Shown: positions 14,793 through 23,401, counted from the stretch's first letter. The stretch is DNA of 25,218 nucleotides from an uncultured Cytophagaceae bacterium (GCA_903837305.1 CAILUB010000072.1:1-25218); one strand, 5' to 3'. The notes: generated by a model not told the origin, from the letters alone. A program made the numbers and translations.

Positions 14793-17225
14793 TTAAAAAT
14801 AGATGGCTGGATACGTAGATGGATCGGATTCGCGCATAATTTCATACACCGTATCTACGATATTCTCGGTATTCGGCTTAGAGAAGTAATCCCCATCTGA
14901 GCTGTAAGCTGGTCGGTGAGCCGTCGCCGCGATACAAACCGCTGGACTCTCTAACCAAGTGAATGCCCCTTGCTTATCTAAAACCTCCTGCATCATATAA
15001 GCAGATGCTCCACCCGGCATATCCTCATCTGCAAAGATGACCCGATGGGTCTTTTGAATCGAGGCCAAGATGCTGTGATGGCGATCAAAAGGCAATAAAG
15101 TTTGGGCATCAATGACTTCCACCGATATACCTAATCCCGCTAAGGTTTCAGCCGCCTCCATCACAATTCGACACATCGAACCATAGGTAACGACCGTAAT
15201 ATCCGTTCCTTCACGCAAGATTTCAGGAATACCAAGAGGCACCTCCATCTCGTCTAAATTAGACGGCATCGGCTCTTTCAAGCGATATCCGTTCAAACAT
15301 TCAATCACAATACCAGGATCATCCCCTTTTAACAAAGTGCGGTACATCCCAGCCGCTTGCGTCATGTTACGAGGTACACAGAAATGCACTCCACGCAAAC
15401 CATTGATTAAAACGGCCATAGGACTTCCTGAATGCCAAATGCCTTCTAAACGATGTCCTCTGGTACGCAAAATCATAGGTGCTTTTTGGCCTCCTGCGGT
15501 ACGGTAATGTAAACAGGCCCAATCATCCGAAAGAATCGGGAAGGGATAAAATATATAATCCAAATATTGAATCTCTACGATAGGCTTCAAACCACGCATG
15601 GCTGCCCCAATTCCTTGACCCACTATACTCACTTCTCGAATACCGGTATCGGTTACTTTTAGCGGTCCATAAATGTCTTGTAGTCCAGCTAAGGTTTGGT
15701 TCACATCCCCTATTTTTCCTACATCTTCCCCTAAAATAAATACACGCGGATCGGTTAAAAACTGCGAAAATGCCTTATTCAAGATCTCTCTACCATCGAC
15801 TAAAGCAGGTTCTTTTTCATAGGTAGGTCGTATTCCTTGAATTAACAAAGGAGATTCATCTGACTCACTTGTTTGATGTGAGCTAAAGCGTCTGCGATTT
15901 AATTTTTCGAGGTCATCTAACCACTTGCGCAGCAATTTAACGGCTGGCCCTTGGTAAAATCGGAAGGCACGCAAAGTCTTACGTCCCGCACGAACTAAAT
16001 CACTAAAAATAGGATAGGGTAGCGCATTCAATTCATCAATGATGGGCTGCAATAAACTAGGCTCATTCGTAGATTCCAATAGGTTCTTTGCGATACGCAA
16101 AAACCCTTTTTTATCTACTTCAACAGAGGCCATGTAGGCAGCAAAAGCTTCTTTTTGGTACTTACGCGCTAAAACCGTGGCCTCCTCGTCGATGGCTTTT
16201 AATTGCTCTTCTGACGCTATTTTTTGATCTAATATCCATTGACGGAACAACACATTACAATCCGCCTCTAATTCCCAAGCCAAACGTTCAGCCGACTTAT
16301 AACGTTCGTGCGAACCCGAAGCTGAGTGACCTTGAGGTTGCGTACATTCTACCACATGAACTAGGCAAGGAACAAAGTCCTTACGTGCTAATTCCGCTGC
16401 CTTTTGATAAGCAGCCATTAAACCAGGGTAATCCCAAGCTTTCACCTGGATTATTTCTAAACCTTTCTCCTGCTCGTTGCGCTGATAACCAGCTAAAGCC
16501 TTTGAAATGGAAGATTTTGTCGTTTGAAATTCTATGGGCACCGAGATACCGTAGCCATCATCCCAGACCGAAAAGACGATCGGAATCTGTAATACACCTG
16601 CTGCATTGATACATTCTAAAAACATCCCCTCAGAAGTGGAAGCGTCGCCGATGGTGGTAAAGCAAACTTCTTGGCCTTGCTTAGAGAATAGCGCCTCATG
16701 CTCTTTTAAATCAGCTCTTTCACGGTACATTTTAGAGGCATAGGCAATGCCTAAAGCGCGGGGTATTTGGCCAGCTGTGGACGAAATTCCCGCCACCGTA
16801 TTATATCGAGAAGTTTGATCTAACCATTTCCCGTCTTCATCTAACCAGCGCGTCGCGTGGTGGTTATTCATCTGTCGACCGCCAGAATGTGGGTCAAATT
16901 GTATATCAGGATGTCCGTATAATTGGGCAAAATACTGAGCCCAAGTTAAATCTCCTATGGCAGCGCCAATGGTTTGATCTCTATAGTAACCCGAAATATA
17001 GTCTCCGGGGCGCATAGAGCGCGCTAAAGCAATTTGGCAAAGCTCCTTTCCATCCCCGTAAATACCAAATTTTGCTCGACCTGAAAATACCTCTTTACGC
17101 ACTAAAAGACTACACGCACGGCTAATTACCGCTAATCGATAGTCATCGAGCACCTGGGTAGGATCGAACAAAAGGTTAGGATTTGAGAAAGTGACTGGAT
17201 TCAAATGCTTGGTGTTATTAAACAC
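14793..17225 (-). CDS. 2-oxoacid dehydrogenase E1, fused alpha and beta subunits
   Basis: Thiamine-diphosphate-dependent E1 of a pyruvate or branched-chain 2-oxoacid dehydrogenase complex, with alpha and beta chains on one polypeptide as is common in Bacteroidota. The alpha half (about 1-430) has the thiamine-diphosphate motif GDASTSEG (193-200) through WDDGYGIS (221-228). The beta half (about 470-810) begins near LVDGREILNKAFSQFL and contains FILGEDVGKIGDVNQT, TGIREVSIVGQGIGAAMRG, and the C-terminal transketolase-like domain (TVVTYGSM, IDAQTLLPFD). A start in the longer open frame (to 17636) would run antisense through the DUF1573 gene and is rejected. No ATG fits, and GTG at 17225 gives 810 residues, starting about 25 residues before the conserved DDYRLA segment; a TTG six codons later is an alternative. 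Substrate cannot be decided. It is one base ahead of nuoI. Confidence 0.9.
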   Translation of the reverse strand: MFNNTKHLNPVTFSNPNLLFDPTQVLDDYRLAVISRACSLLVRKEVFSGRAKFGIYGDGKELCQIALARSMRPGDYISGYYRDQTIGAAIGDLTWAQYFAQLYGHPDIQFDPHSGGRQMNNHHATRWLDEDGKWLDQTSRYNTVAGISSTAGQIPRALGIAYASKMYRERADLKEHEALFSKQGQEVCFTTIGDASTSEGMFLECINAAGVLQIPIVFSVWDDGYGISVPIEFQTTKSSISKALAGYQRNEQEKGLEIIQVKAWDYPGLMAAYQKAAELARKDFVPCLVHVVECTQPQGHSASGSHERYKSAERLAWELEADCNVLFRQWILDQKIASEEQLKAIDEEATVLARKYQKEAFAAYMASVEVDKKGFLRIAKNLLESTNEPSLLQPIIDELNALPYPIFSDLVRAGRKTLRAFRFYQGPAVKLLRKWLDDLEKLNRRRFSSHQTSESDESPLLIQGIRPTYEKEPALVDGREILNKAFSQFLTDPRVFILGEDVGKIGDVNQTLAGLQDIYGPLKVTDTGIREVSIVGQGIGAAMRGLKPIVEIQYLDYIFYPFPILSDDWACLHYRTAGGQKAPMILRTRGHRLEGIWHSGSPMAVLINGLRGVHFCVPRNMTQAAGMYRTLLKGDDPGIVIECLNGYRLKEPMPSNLDEMEVPLGIPEILREGTDITVVTYGSMCRIVMEAAETLAGLGISVEVIDAQTLLPFDRHHSILASIQKTHRVIFADEDMPGGASAYMMQEVLDKQGAFTWLESPAVCIAATAHRPAYSSDGDYFSKPNTENIVDTVYEIMRESDPSTYPAIYF

Positions 17226-17276
17226 GTAAAAATACAACAAAATCCTCTGCGTCCAAAGAGAATACAGACAAGAAAC

Positions 17277-17307
17277 TTGCAGAAATCTATTATTGTTTAT
17301 AGATTTG
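17277..17307 (+). promoter_or_regulatory. Bacteroidota-type promoter of the DUF1573 gene
   Basis: TTG at 17277-17279 (-33) and TAGATTTG at 17300-17307 (exact TAnnTTTG, -7) are separated by 20 bases, the layout described for the primary sigma factor of Bacteroidota. Transcription would begin around 17314, leaving a short A-rich leader to the ATG at 17338. Confidence 0.6.
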
Positions 17308-17337
17308 AAACGTAATAAAACAATAAAAAAATAAGTT

Positions 17338-17715
17338 ATGAAAAAAATAATCGCCCTATTTGCGCTTGTTTTAGGCTTTGCTTTCGCATCGAATGCGCAA
17401 GGAGCTTTAAAATTCAAACAAGAGAAACACGATTTTGGAACGATCAAAGAAGGAACTGTTGCCACATATAGCTTTGAATTTACGAACACAGGAAAAACTC
17501 CAGTTGTTATTTCTAACGTGCAACCATCTTGCGGATGTACTACTCCAGAATGGACTAGAGAGCCGGTTATGCCAGGTAAAACAGGTAAAGTAACCGCTTC
17601 GTATAACTCAGCGGGTCGCCCAGGAAACTTCAACAAAACGGTAACCGTTATGAATAACGGACAGGTTTCTCAAATCATTTTAGCGATTCAAGGTAACGTT
17701 TCTTCGAAGAAATAA
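17338..17715 (+). CDS. Exported DUF1573 domain protein
   Basis: A 125-residue protein with a signal peptide (about 1-20, ending SNAQG). One compact Ig-like DUF1573 domain follows. The domain shows the family pattern HDFGTIKEGTVATYSFEFTN, then VVISNVQPSCGCTTPEW with the Cys-Gly-Cys, and PGKTGKVTASYNSAGRPG. These proteins are common as single-domain periplasmic or surface proteins in Bacteroidota; their role is not established. It is a single-gene unit with a good promoter upstream and a strong terminator downstream. It diverges from the E1 gene across about 110 bases. The A-rich leader lacks a Shine-Dalgarno site. Confidence 0.92.
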   Translation: MKKIIALFALVLGFAFASNAQGALKFKQEKHDFGTIKEGTVATYSFEFTNTGKTPVVISNVQPSCGCTTPEWTREPVMPGKTGKVTASYNSAGRPGNFNKTVTVMNNGQVSQIILAIQGNVSSKK

Positions 17716-17731
17716 ACTTCACGAGTTTCTA

Positions 17732-17768
17732 AAAAAAAGCTCCCTGTTCATCGCAGAGAGCTTTTTTT
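17732..17768. terminator. Bidirectional terminator between DUF1573 and cytochrome genes
   Basis: Left arm AAAAAAAGCTCCCTG (17732-17746) pairs with CAGAGAGCTTTTTTT (17754-17768) over a seven-base loop, with one C-A mismatch. The A tract on one side and T tract on the other let it work for both converging transcripts. It sits 16 bases after the plus-strand stop and one base from the minus-strand stop. Confidence 0.9.
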
Positions 17769-17769
17769 A

Positions 17770-19611
17770 TTAGTCGCGGTTCTTAAGACCTTCTGTTTCC
17801 CGCAAGCCATTAATCCAGCCTGCTATCTTTAGCACATCCGCCTTGGGCACATGGCTCATAGGCGCCATTTCGGTGGCATAATCCGGCCAATTTTGCGGAT
17901 TAGGTTTGTATACTAACTCTAAAATTTTCTGATTAGAATAATTGCGCTTGGCTATTTCCGTGAAGGCAGGGCCAATTAATTTACTGTCTTTCGCATGGCA
18001 AGCGGAGCAGGTATGTTTCTTCAATAGACCAGCGATGCCTAATTCATAACCCATCGAATTTTTTACAACCCTTACTTCTGATACCTTCGTGAAAATTTGA
18101 TCCTGAGGTGCCGCAGCTACTAAAGCAGGCCCCGCTGGAATCTCATTTAAAGTATAATAAGCCGTTTCGTGCAATAAAGGCTCCCCTTTCTCATTCAATA
18201 CCCCTTTCAAAGTAAATTCATGAATGAAGAATTGGCGAATGCCATCGATCGAGATGCGTACCTTCTTGCGATCAGCTGACACTTCTAACCCCTTTATTTT
18301 TAAGTCCTTTAGCTCGATAATTGGCGAACCGTATTGGTGTTGGTATTTATAGATATAGGAGCGAATCGCATATGAAGCAGCTTTCTTCACTGAATTCACG
18401 TCCACTGGCTGCGTGAAGCTAAATTCGAATCCATCTGATTTCGCTTTAATCATGTCGATTTCAAATGGCATAATTCCATTCCAAAATAAACGCTGTAACC
18501 CAAAATCGTCCTTACCCGTACTTCCCCAACCGCGAGAGGTCATTCCTACAAACATACTTCCATCTAAACCAAAGCGTTCGCGTAAAATACCCGACTGAAA
18601 CCCTTCGCGGTAGTTGATTGCAAATCCTTGGTAGACGCCATTCACTTTCTCAAGACCCATACGCATCACTTTGGACTGACCTTGATCTGCCACGAAATAC
18701 TGGCCTGGGAATGGACTAAACTTACCTTTCGTTGTGTCTTGTAGGATATCAGAAGTTGAAATCCCCATAATCGCATGCGGAAACCAAACGGCTGGCAATT
18801 TTATTTTGGGATTTTTCTTAGCCGCCTCAAACATAGGTGAACCATTATCTTGAATCTCTTCTAGGCTTAGTTTCAGCGGACTATTCGGTTCTTTAGCCCA
18901 TTTGAGACCTCCTGGGTTCCCTGCAAAGTCGCCTCTTGCTAGGTGGGTTACTCTACCAGAACCTACCCAATCACCTTGATTCTCTCCATAAAAAAGGTCT
19001 CCCTCCTCGTTAAAACTATAGCCTGCTGGGGAGCGTAAACCGCCGGCAAAAGGTTCCATTTTCCCGTCTGGAGAGATTTTAACGAACCATCCACGCCATT
19101 TGGCAAACTTACCTTCTCCGAAACCCACCCACGCTAAATTCAAACTTACCCACATATCCCCATTCTTATCGATTACGGGACCATAGGTATATTCGTGGTA
19201 GTTTCCAGATAAATCAAATTGGTAAATCGGCTCGTATAAATCCGCAACACCATCGCGATCCGTATCTGAAATTTTCGTCAACTCGCCGCGTTGTGAGCAA
19301 TAAAACGCCCCATCCTTGTAGGCAAGGCCTAACACCTCGTGCAAACCACTGGCAAAACGACGGAAATAAGTTTGGTGACTCGATTTTTGATAGGGGTTTT
19401 CCACGATCCAAATCTCTCCTCTCCGCGTACTTACCGCTAAACGGCCATCTGGCATGGTAGCTAGACCACCCACCTCTAAATAGATCTCTTTGGGGATGGG
19501 AAGGGTCTTAATTTCGTAATATTCTTGCTCCTTTTTAGAAGTCGGTTTTGTTTGTGCAAAAGCGCCTAGCGCGACTGCAAACAATAAAACAAAGGCTGTA
19601 TATTTTTTCAT
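17770..19611 (-). CDS. Exported beta-propeller protein with C-terminal cytochrome c domain
   Basis: A 613-residue protein from the ATG at 19611 (a TTG three codons upstream is less likely). It has a signal peptide (about 1-19, GAFA-QTKP). The large central part begins VGGLATMPDGRLAVSTRRGE and continues with repeated propeller-like blades, resembling the PQQ-type sugar dehydrogenase and DUF7133 group. It includes a calcium-loop-like DTDRDGVADLYE. The C-terminus is a small class I cytochrome c with CSACH at 535-539 binding haem and Met582 or Met585 as the likely sixth ligand. It would act in the periplasm, probably oxidising a sugar or passing electrons from one. It follows the DUF1080 gene by two bases. 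The PQQ-ligand pattern was not verified, so the catalytic role of the propeller is inferred. Confidence 0.85.
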   Translation of the reverse strand: MKKYTAFVLLFAVALGAFAQTKPTSKKEQEYYEIKTLPIPKEIYLEVGGLATMPDGRLAVSTRRGEIWIVENPYQKSSHQTYFRRFASGLHEVLGLAYKDGAFYCSQRGELTKISDTDRDGVADLYEPIYQFDLSGNYHEYTYGPVIDKNGDMWVSLNLAWVGFGEGKFAKWRGWFVKISPDGKMEPFAGGLRSPAGYSFNEEGDLFYGENQGDWVGSGRVTHLARGDFAGNPGGLKWAKEPNSPLKLSLEEIQDNGSPMFEAAKKNPKIKLPAVWFPHAIMGISTSDILQDTTKGKFSPFPGQYFVADQGQSKVMRMGLEKVNGVYQGFAINYREGFQSGILRERFGLDGSMFVGMTSRGWGSTGKDDFGLQRLFWNGIMPFEIDMIKAKSDGFEFSFTQPVDVNSVKKAASYAIRSYIYKYQHQYGSPIIELKDLKIKGLEVSADRKKVRISIDGIRQFFIHEFTLKGVLNEKGEPLLHETAYYTLNEIPAGPALVAAAPQDQIFTKVSEVRVVKNSMGYELGIAGLLKKHTCSACHAKDSKLIGPAFTEIAKRNYSNQKILELVYKPNPQNWPDYATEMAPMSHVPKADVLKIAGWINGLRETEGLKNRD

Positions 19612-19613
19612 CG

Positions 19614-21404
19614 TTACCAAATCAAGTCATAAGTGAATTGTGCTCCAGAAAAAGGCACACGAATCTGTTGTGCACCGGAAGCTATTTTCAATAATTCAGC
19701 AGTGGCACCTTTCCATTCAATAAAGTTACCTGGAATTGATGCAAGGCCATTCTGCAACATAGAAAGGTGATGTCCATTGGCTAAAACTAATTCTACATCA
19801 CTTTTTGGCGGACTCGCTCCGATCAAGGTTAAGGTGCGTTTTAAACCATTTCCAGCTGGCAGAATGCGATCTTCAAGACATAATTTCGCTGCTGGCCATT
19901 CATACATAAATACGGGGCGTCCAGCCTCTAAGCGATATCCCTTAAAAACCAAATCCGTTGAATCAGGTTGTGCTTGATGCGCTAAAACCAAAGGAAATTT
20001 ACCATCCTGAACGACGGTTAAACCTAATGGTTCAGAAGTCTGTGGTTCGCCACGGTTATCCCACATTTGGGTGGCATCTAGAAATTTACCACGCCAAACC
20101 TGGAGAATCGCTCCCTGTTTTAAGTCGTAACTGTAATGCAATCCCGCTGGATCACCTACGTGAATCACGTGCGTCTTTTTCTTTCCTTGATGAAAAGCAA
20201 ATGAACGTTGCAATACCGTTTCAGCATTTGCCTTCACCTCGATTAGACCTACCGCATCCGGATCTACTAACGACGTTCTCTCGTGAAGTGAAACTAGTCG
20301 AGCTCCGATACGTTTCACGTTCAATCCCAAAGCCTTAGGACCCCAAGGGAAATCTTTGATATGAACAATCTCGAATTGATGCTTTCCAGCTTTCAGGAAC
20401 GTTGAAGTGGTTACCATTTCATTGAACCAATGTGCCCCTTGATTTAGGATCTTTCCGTCAATTTTCAATTCTCCAGAACCTGTCCAATACGTTTGGAATT
20501 CATATGTATCATCTTCTGGAATCGTTAATTCCGCTTTGTAATGAATCAAATAGTCATTGTTCACTGGAATTACTCGATAAGTCAAGGCAGGGATTTTACC
20601 AGATGAAACTGGCTTCGTTGAAGGGATGATGGGGTCGGTAAATTTGCCTGTGTAATAATCGTAGGACACTTCCCCTAGTGAAGCCGTTGGTTTTTCGTAG
20701 GTCTCGTAACGCAGATTGCGAAAGGCCACTGGGCCGTGATCGCCTTGGATTAGGATAGGGCCAAAAGGCGCTTCCTTATCGAATATCGCCCCGCGAGTCA
20801 TGCCTGACACTTCGATATTTTCTTGAACCACTAAACCGTTTAGGGTCACCTTTTTAAAGATTGCATTGGCAATTTTTTTGCCATTCGTATCGAAGCGAGG
20901 GGCTTGAAAATCGATTTCAAGTGTCTGCCAAAGACCGGGTGCTTTGCTGGCGTTTTGGCGTGGCGCATAGCCCTCATATCCTTCGTTATCCTTACCGCGA
21001 CTATCATCCCAACGTTCGTAAATACCACCACAATCATCGTATTTTACAGTTTTCTTACCCCAGGAATCATATAATTGCACCTCATAGCGGCCTTGCAAAT
21101 AAATGCCTGAATTCATTCTTTTAGGCAACATAAAATCCACTAAAAGACGAATATCTCCGTGCTGCATTTTAGTTTTCAAATCATCTGTTCGATGGTATTT
21201 GCCGCTTCTAAGCGTATTTAATAAGACCCCTTTTCCAGGACTAACCTGAAATAATGTATCTGAATAAGTGGAATTAACGGCCTGCTCAATCGTCCAGTTC
21301 TTGCTGGGCTGATCAAAGGCGGACAAATCTGTGAAGGGAATCGATTGCTGAGCCCAAGCGCAAATGGGCGTGACGAGCAGCATCGAAAATAGGAATTTCT
21401 TCAT
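19614..21404 (-). CDS. Exported DUF1080 (3-keto-disaccharide hydrolase-type) protein with PA14-like domain
   Basis: A 596-residue protein starting at the ATG at 21404; an upstream in-frame ATG at 21443 would put 13 residues ahead of the signal peptide. The signal peptide ends at about residue 18 (CAWA-QQS). The DUF1080/3-keto-disaccharide hydrolase domain (PF06439, concanavalin-like) spans about 22-236 and shows NSGIYLQGRYEVQLYDSWG (98-116) and GPILIQGDHGPVAFRNLRYE (215-234). After it, about 265-375, is a PA14-like module (YKAELTIPEDDTYEFQTYWT, then GSGELKIDGK). The remaining 200 residues form an unrecognised beta-rich region. PF06439 members include enzymes acting on 3-keto-glycosides. Together with the cytochrome gene two bases downstream it suggests a periplasmic oxidative sugar route. 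Family call secure; substrate unknown. Confidence 0.87.
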   Translation of the reverse strand: MKKFLFSMLLVTPICAWAQQSIPFTDLSAFDQPSKNWTIEQAVNSTYSDTLFQVSPGKGVLLNTLRSGKYHRTDDLKTKMQHGDIRLLVDFMLPKRMNSGIYLQGRYEVQLYDSWGKKTVKYDDCGGIYERWDDSRGKDNEGYEGYAPRQNASKAPGLWQTLEIDFQAPRFDTNGKKIANAIFKKVTLNGLVVQENIEVSGMTRGAIFDKEAPFGPILIQGDHGPVAFRNLRYETYEKPTASLGEVSYDYYTGKFTDPIIPSTKPVSSGKIPALTYRVIPVNNDYLIHYKAELTIPEDDTYEFQTYWTGSGELKIDGKILNQGAHWFNEMVTTSTFLKAGKHQFEIVHIKDFPWGPKALGLNVKRIGARLVSLHERTSLVDPDAVGLIEVKANAETVLQRSFAFHQGKKKTHVIHVGDPAGLHYSYDLKQGAILQVWRGKFLDATQMWDNRGEPQTSEPLGLTVVQDGKFPLVLAHQAQPDSTDLVFKGYRLEAGRPVFMYEWPAAKLCLEDRILPAGNGLKRTLTLIGASPPKSDVELVLANGHHLSMLQNGLASIPGNFIEWKGATAELLKIASGAQQIRVPFSGAQFTYDLIW

Positions 21405-21488
21405 GGTTAATAGGTAGGTTTGATCCAATCTACCGAAAATCATTTGGCCAATTCATCGGCACATTCAGGATGGTGGTAGAAAATTTAA

Positions 21489-21518
21489 TTGAAATATAAG
21501 GAAGATTCTCTTAATTTG
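21489..21518 (+). promoter_or_regulatory. Candidate promoter of the lytS-lytR-type pair
   Basis: TTG at 21489-21491 and TTAATTTG at 21511-21518 (one mismatch to TAnnTTTG) are 19 bases apart, matching the -33/-7 layout. The ATG at 21552 follows by 33 bases. The TTG here could be mistaken for the histidine kinase start codon. Confidence 0.4.
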
Positions 21519-21551
21519 AATTCGCTGAATAAAAAAAGCAAAAATAAACCC

Positions 21552-22613
21552 ATGATAAATAAGACGTCTACATTCAGGAACCTGTTATTGCACCTGTTTT
21601 TTTGGGCTTTCCTGATTGCGCTTCCTATTCTGTTAGGGCCGAATACAAATTCCAATAACCCGGAAGAGATTCGCCGTTCTTATTTTTGGATCTTCTATAT
21701 GACTAGTTTTACGGTCATTAATATCCCCTTCTTTTACATAAATACCGAAGTACTATTACCTAAATTATTACGAGCTAAAGGAGTTATTATCTACCTCCTT
21801 ACCCTGATTGGAGCTATTTTATTAATGCTTTGGATTCACGAGGAGGTATTCCACTGGTTTTATACCCATTTCATTCATCCAGATAGCCAAGGAGGCGGAG
21901 GTGGTCCACGAAGAGGAGCTTTGATGCGAATGATTTTTCAATTGTTGTTTTACGCGGCCATTGGAACTTCGTATCGATTGATTTCAGATCGAATGAAGGA
22001 AGATGAGCAGGTCAAAGAACAGGAGAATGAACGCTTGAAATCTGAGCTCTCTTTTTTGCGCTCACAGATCAGTCCGCATTTCATGTTTAATGTGTTGAAC
22101 AGCGTGGTTTCCTTATCTCGCCGAAAGCCCGAAATGGTGGAGCCGGTGGTGGTTAAATTATCCGAATTGATGCGTTACATGATCTATGAGACGAATGATT
22201 CGATTGTTCCAATCAGCAAGGAATTAGTATACCTAGAAAGTTATATTGATTTGCAAAAGATTCGGTTTGGCGATGATATAAAGATCAACTTCGCACATGA
22301 ATTAGGTCCCAAAACAAGCCATATCGAGCCTATGTTACTGATTCCATTTGTGGAAAACGCTTTCAAGCATGGGGTTGGATTTATTGAGAATCCAACGATC
22401 GACATCGAATTAAAAGACAGTGCCACTGAACTTTATTTCAGAGTAGCGAATAAGAAAGGTACTACGATGAATGAGACGAAAGATGAGAGTTCGGGAATCG
22501 GTCTCGCGAATGTAAAGCGCCGATTAGAATTATTGTACCCAACAAATCACCAGTTGGATGTCATGGATTCGGGTTCAGATTTTACCATTACACTTACTAT
22601 TCAACACAGCTAA
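21552..22613 (+). CDS. LytS/YehU-type sensor histidine kinase
   Basis: A 353-residue membrane kinase of the His_kinase (PF06580) family. ATG at 21552 is preferred over the TTG 21 codons upstream. Four membrane segments are predicted (about 9-29, 43-63, 76-97 and 125-145), with a glycine-rich loop (QGGGGGPRR) before the last. A coiled-coil linker (about 147-170) leads to the phospho-acceptor box SQISPHFMFNVLNSVVSLSR with H176. The ATP-binding half includes VENAFKHGVGF (N box) and SSGIGLANVKRRLELL (G box). There is no periplasmic sensing domain of any size, so the signal is probably sensed in or at the membrane. The response regulator starts one base after its stop. It diverges from the DUF1080-cytochrome operon across 147 bases. 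Confidence 0.93.
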   Translation: MINKTSTFRNLLLHLFFWAFLIALPILLGPNTNSNNPEEIRRSYFWIFYMTSFTVINIPFFYINTEVLLPKLLRAKGVIIYLLTLIGAILLMLWIHEEVFHWFYTHFIHPDSQGGGGGPRRGALMRMIFQLLFYAAIGTSYRLISDRMKEDEQVKEQENERLKSELSFLRSQISPHFMFNVLNSVVSLSRRKPEMVEPVVVKLSELMRYMIYETNDSIVPISKELVYLESYIDLQKIRFGDDIKINFAHELGPKTSHIEPMLLIPFVENAFKHGVGFIENPTIDIELKDSATELYFRVANKKGTTMNETKDESSGIGLANVKRRLELLYPTNHQLDVMDSGSDFTITLTIQHS

Positions 22614-22614
22614 C

Positions 22615-23367
22615 ATGTCAGAAGAAAATCTAGTGGAAATCCCGGGAACCATTTTGAAGTGTATGGCGGTGGATGATGAGAGTTTGGCTTTAGACTTAGT
22701 CGAAGATAATATCTCCAAAGTTCCCTTTTTACAACTCGTAAAACGTTGCCGCAATGCGATGGAGGCGGTAGAATACTTAGAGAACAATCCAGTAGATTTG
22801 TTATTTCTCGATATCCAAATGCCTGGCATGACGGGGCTCCAATTTCTAGAGAGTTTGACGACAAAACCCATGGTCATTTTCGTGACCGCCTACCAGCAAT
22901 ACGCCTTGGATGGATTTAACTTAGACGTGATTGACTATGTCCTTAAACCGATCAATTTCGAGCGTTTCTTAAAGGCAAGTCACAAAGCGCTAGACTATTA
23001 CAAGAGTAAACAAATCTCTCATAAACCAGCGGAAGCGCCTAAACTAGAGTTCATTTTCATTCATGCAGATTATTCGTTAATGAAGATTATGCTAGAAGAT
23101 ATCCTCTATATCGAGGGCTTAAAAGATTACATTAAAATCCACCTAAGAACCCAAAAATTCCCGGTAGTTTGTCGTATGACGATGAAATCTATTGAGGAAA
23201 AATTACCGTCCACCGATTTTATTCGAGTGCATAAATCTTTCATCGTTTCACTCAGCAAGATGGAGTCTATTCGCAGCCAAAAAATCAAAATAGGCGAGAA
23301 CCACATTCCAATCAGCGAAAGTTATTCTGAGCATTTTTACCAAATCATCGGCTATCAAAAGCAATAA
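22615..23367 (+). CDS. LytTR-family DNA-binding response regulator
   Basis: A 250-residue regulator, partner of the preceding kinase. ATG at 22615 lies one base after the kinase stop; an in-frame ATG at 22558 inside the kinase gene was rejected. The receiver domain (about 15-130) has acidic D20/D21, phospho-acceptor D66 in FLDIQMPGMTG, T91 and K111. The LytTR DNA-binding domain (about 145-248) shows IEGLKDYIKIHLRTQKFPVV and the FIRVHKSFIVSL segment typical of the family. It most likely controls promoters nearby or elsewhere through LytTR direct-repeat sites; none could be identified here with confidence. Confidence 0.95.
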   Translation: MSEENLVEIPGTILKCMAVDDESLALDLVEDNISKVPFLQLVKRCRNAMEAVEYLENNPVDLLFLDIQMPGMTGLQFLESLTTKPMVIFVTAYQQYALDGFNLDVIDYVLKPINFERFLKASHKALDYYKSKQISHKPAEAPKLEFIFIHADYSLMKIMLEDILYIEGLKDYIKIHLRTQKFPVVCRMTMKSIEEKLPSTDFIRVHKSFIVSLSKMESIRSQKIKIGENHIPISESYSEHFYQIIGYQKQ

Positions 23368-23371
23368 ATTG

Positions 23372-23379
23372 TAACTTTG
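23372..23379 (+). promoter_or_regulatory. Candidate -7 box before the flippase gene
   Basis: TAACTTTG matches TAnnTTTG exactly, just after the response regulator stop and 22 bases before the flippase ATG at 23402. No TTG -33 element is visible at the proper distance, so support is partial. It would let the flippase gene be transcribed apart from the two-component pair. Confidence 0.35.
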
Positions 23380-23401
23380 AGAATTGACCGAACATTCACG
23401 C

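Noticed and set aside
16088..16609. 173-codon plus-strand open frame inside the E1 gene
   Set aside because: It is antisense to a strongly conserved coding region and its product is low-complexity with no domain; typical shadow frame.
17226..17636. N-terminal extension of the E1 reading frame
   Set aside because: It runs antisense through the DUF1573 gene, whose signal peptide, domain, promoter and terminator are clear. The extension has no E1 similarity.
19958..20338. 126-codon plus-strand open frame inside the DUF1080 gene
   Set aside because: Antisense shadow of a conserved exported protein; no recognisable domain or promoter.
22558..22614. Upstream ATG for the response regulator
   Set aside because: It would overlap the kinase gene by 56 bases and add residues with no receiver similarity; the ATG at 22615 is one base past the kinase stop.
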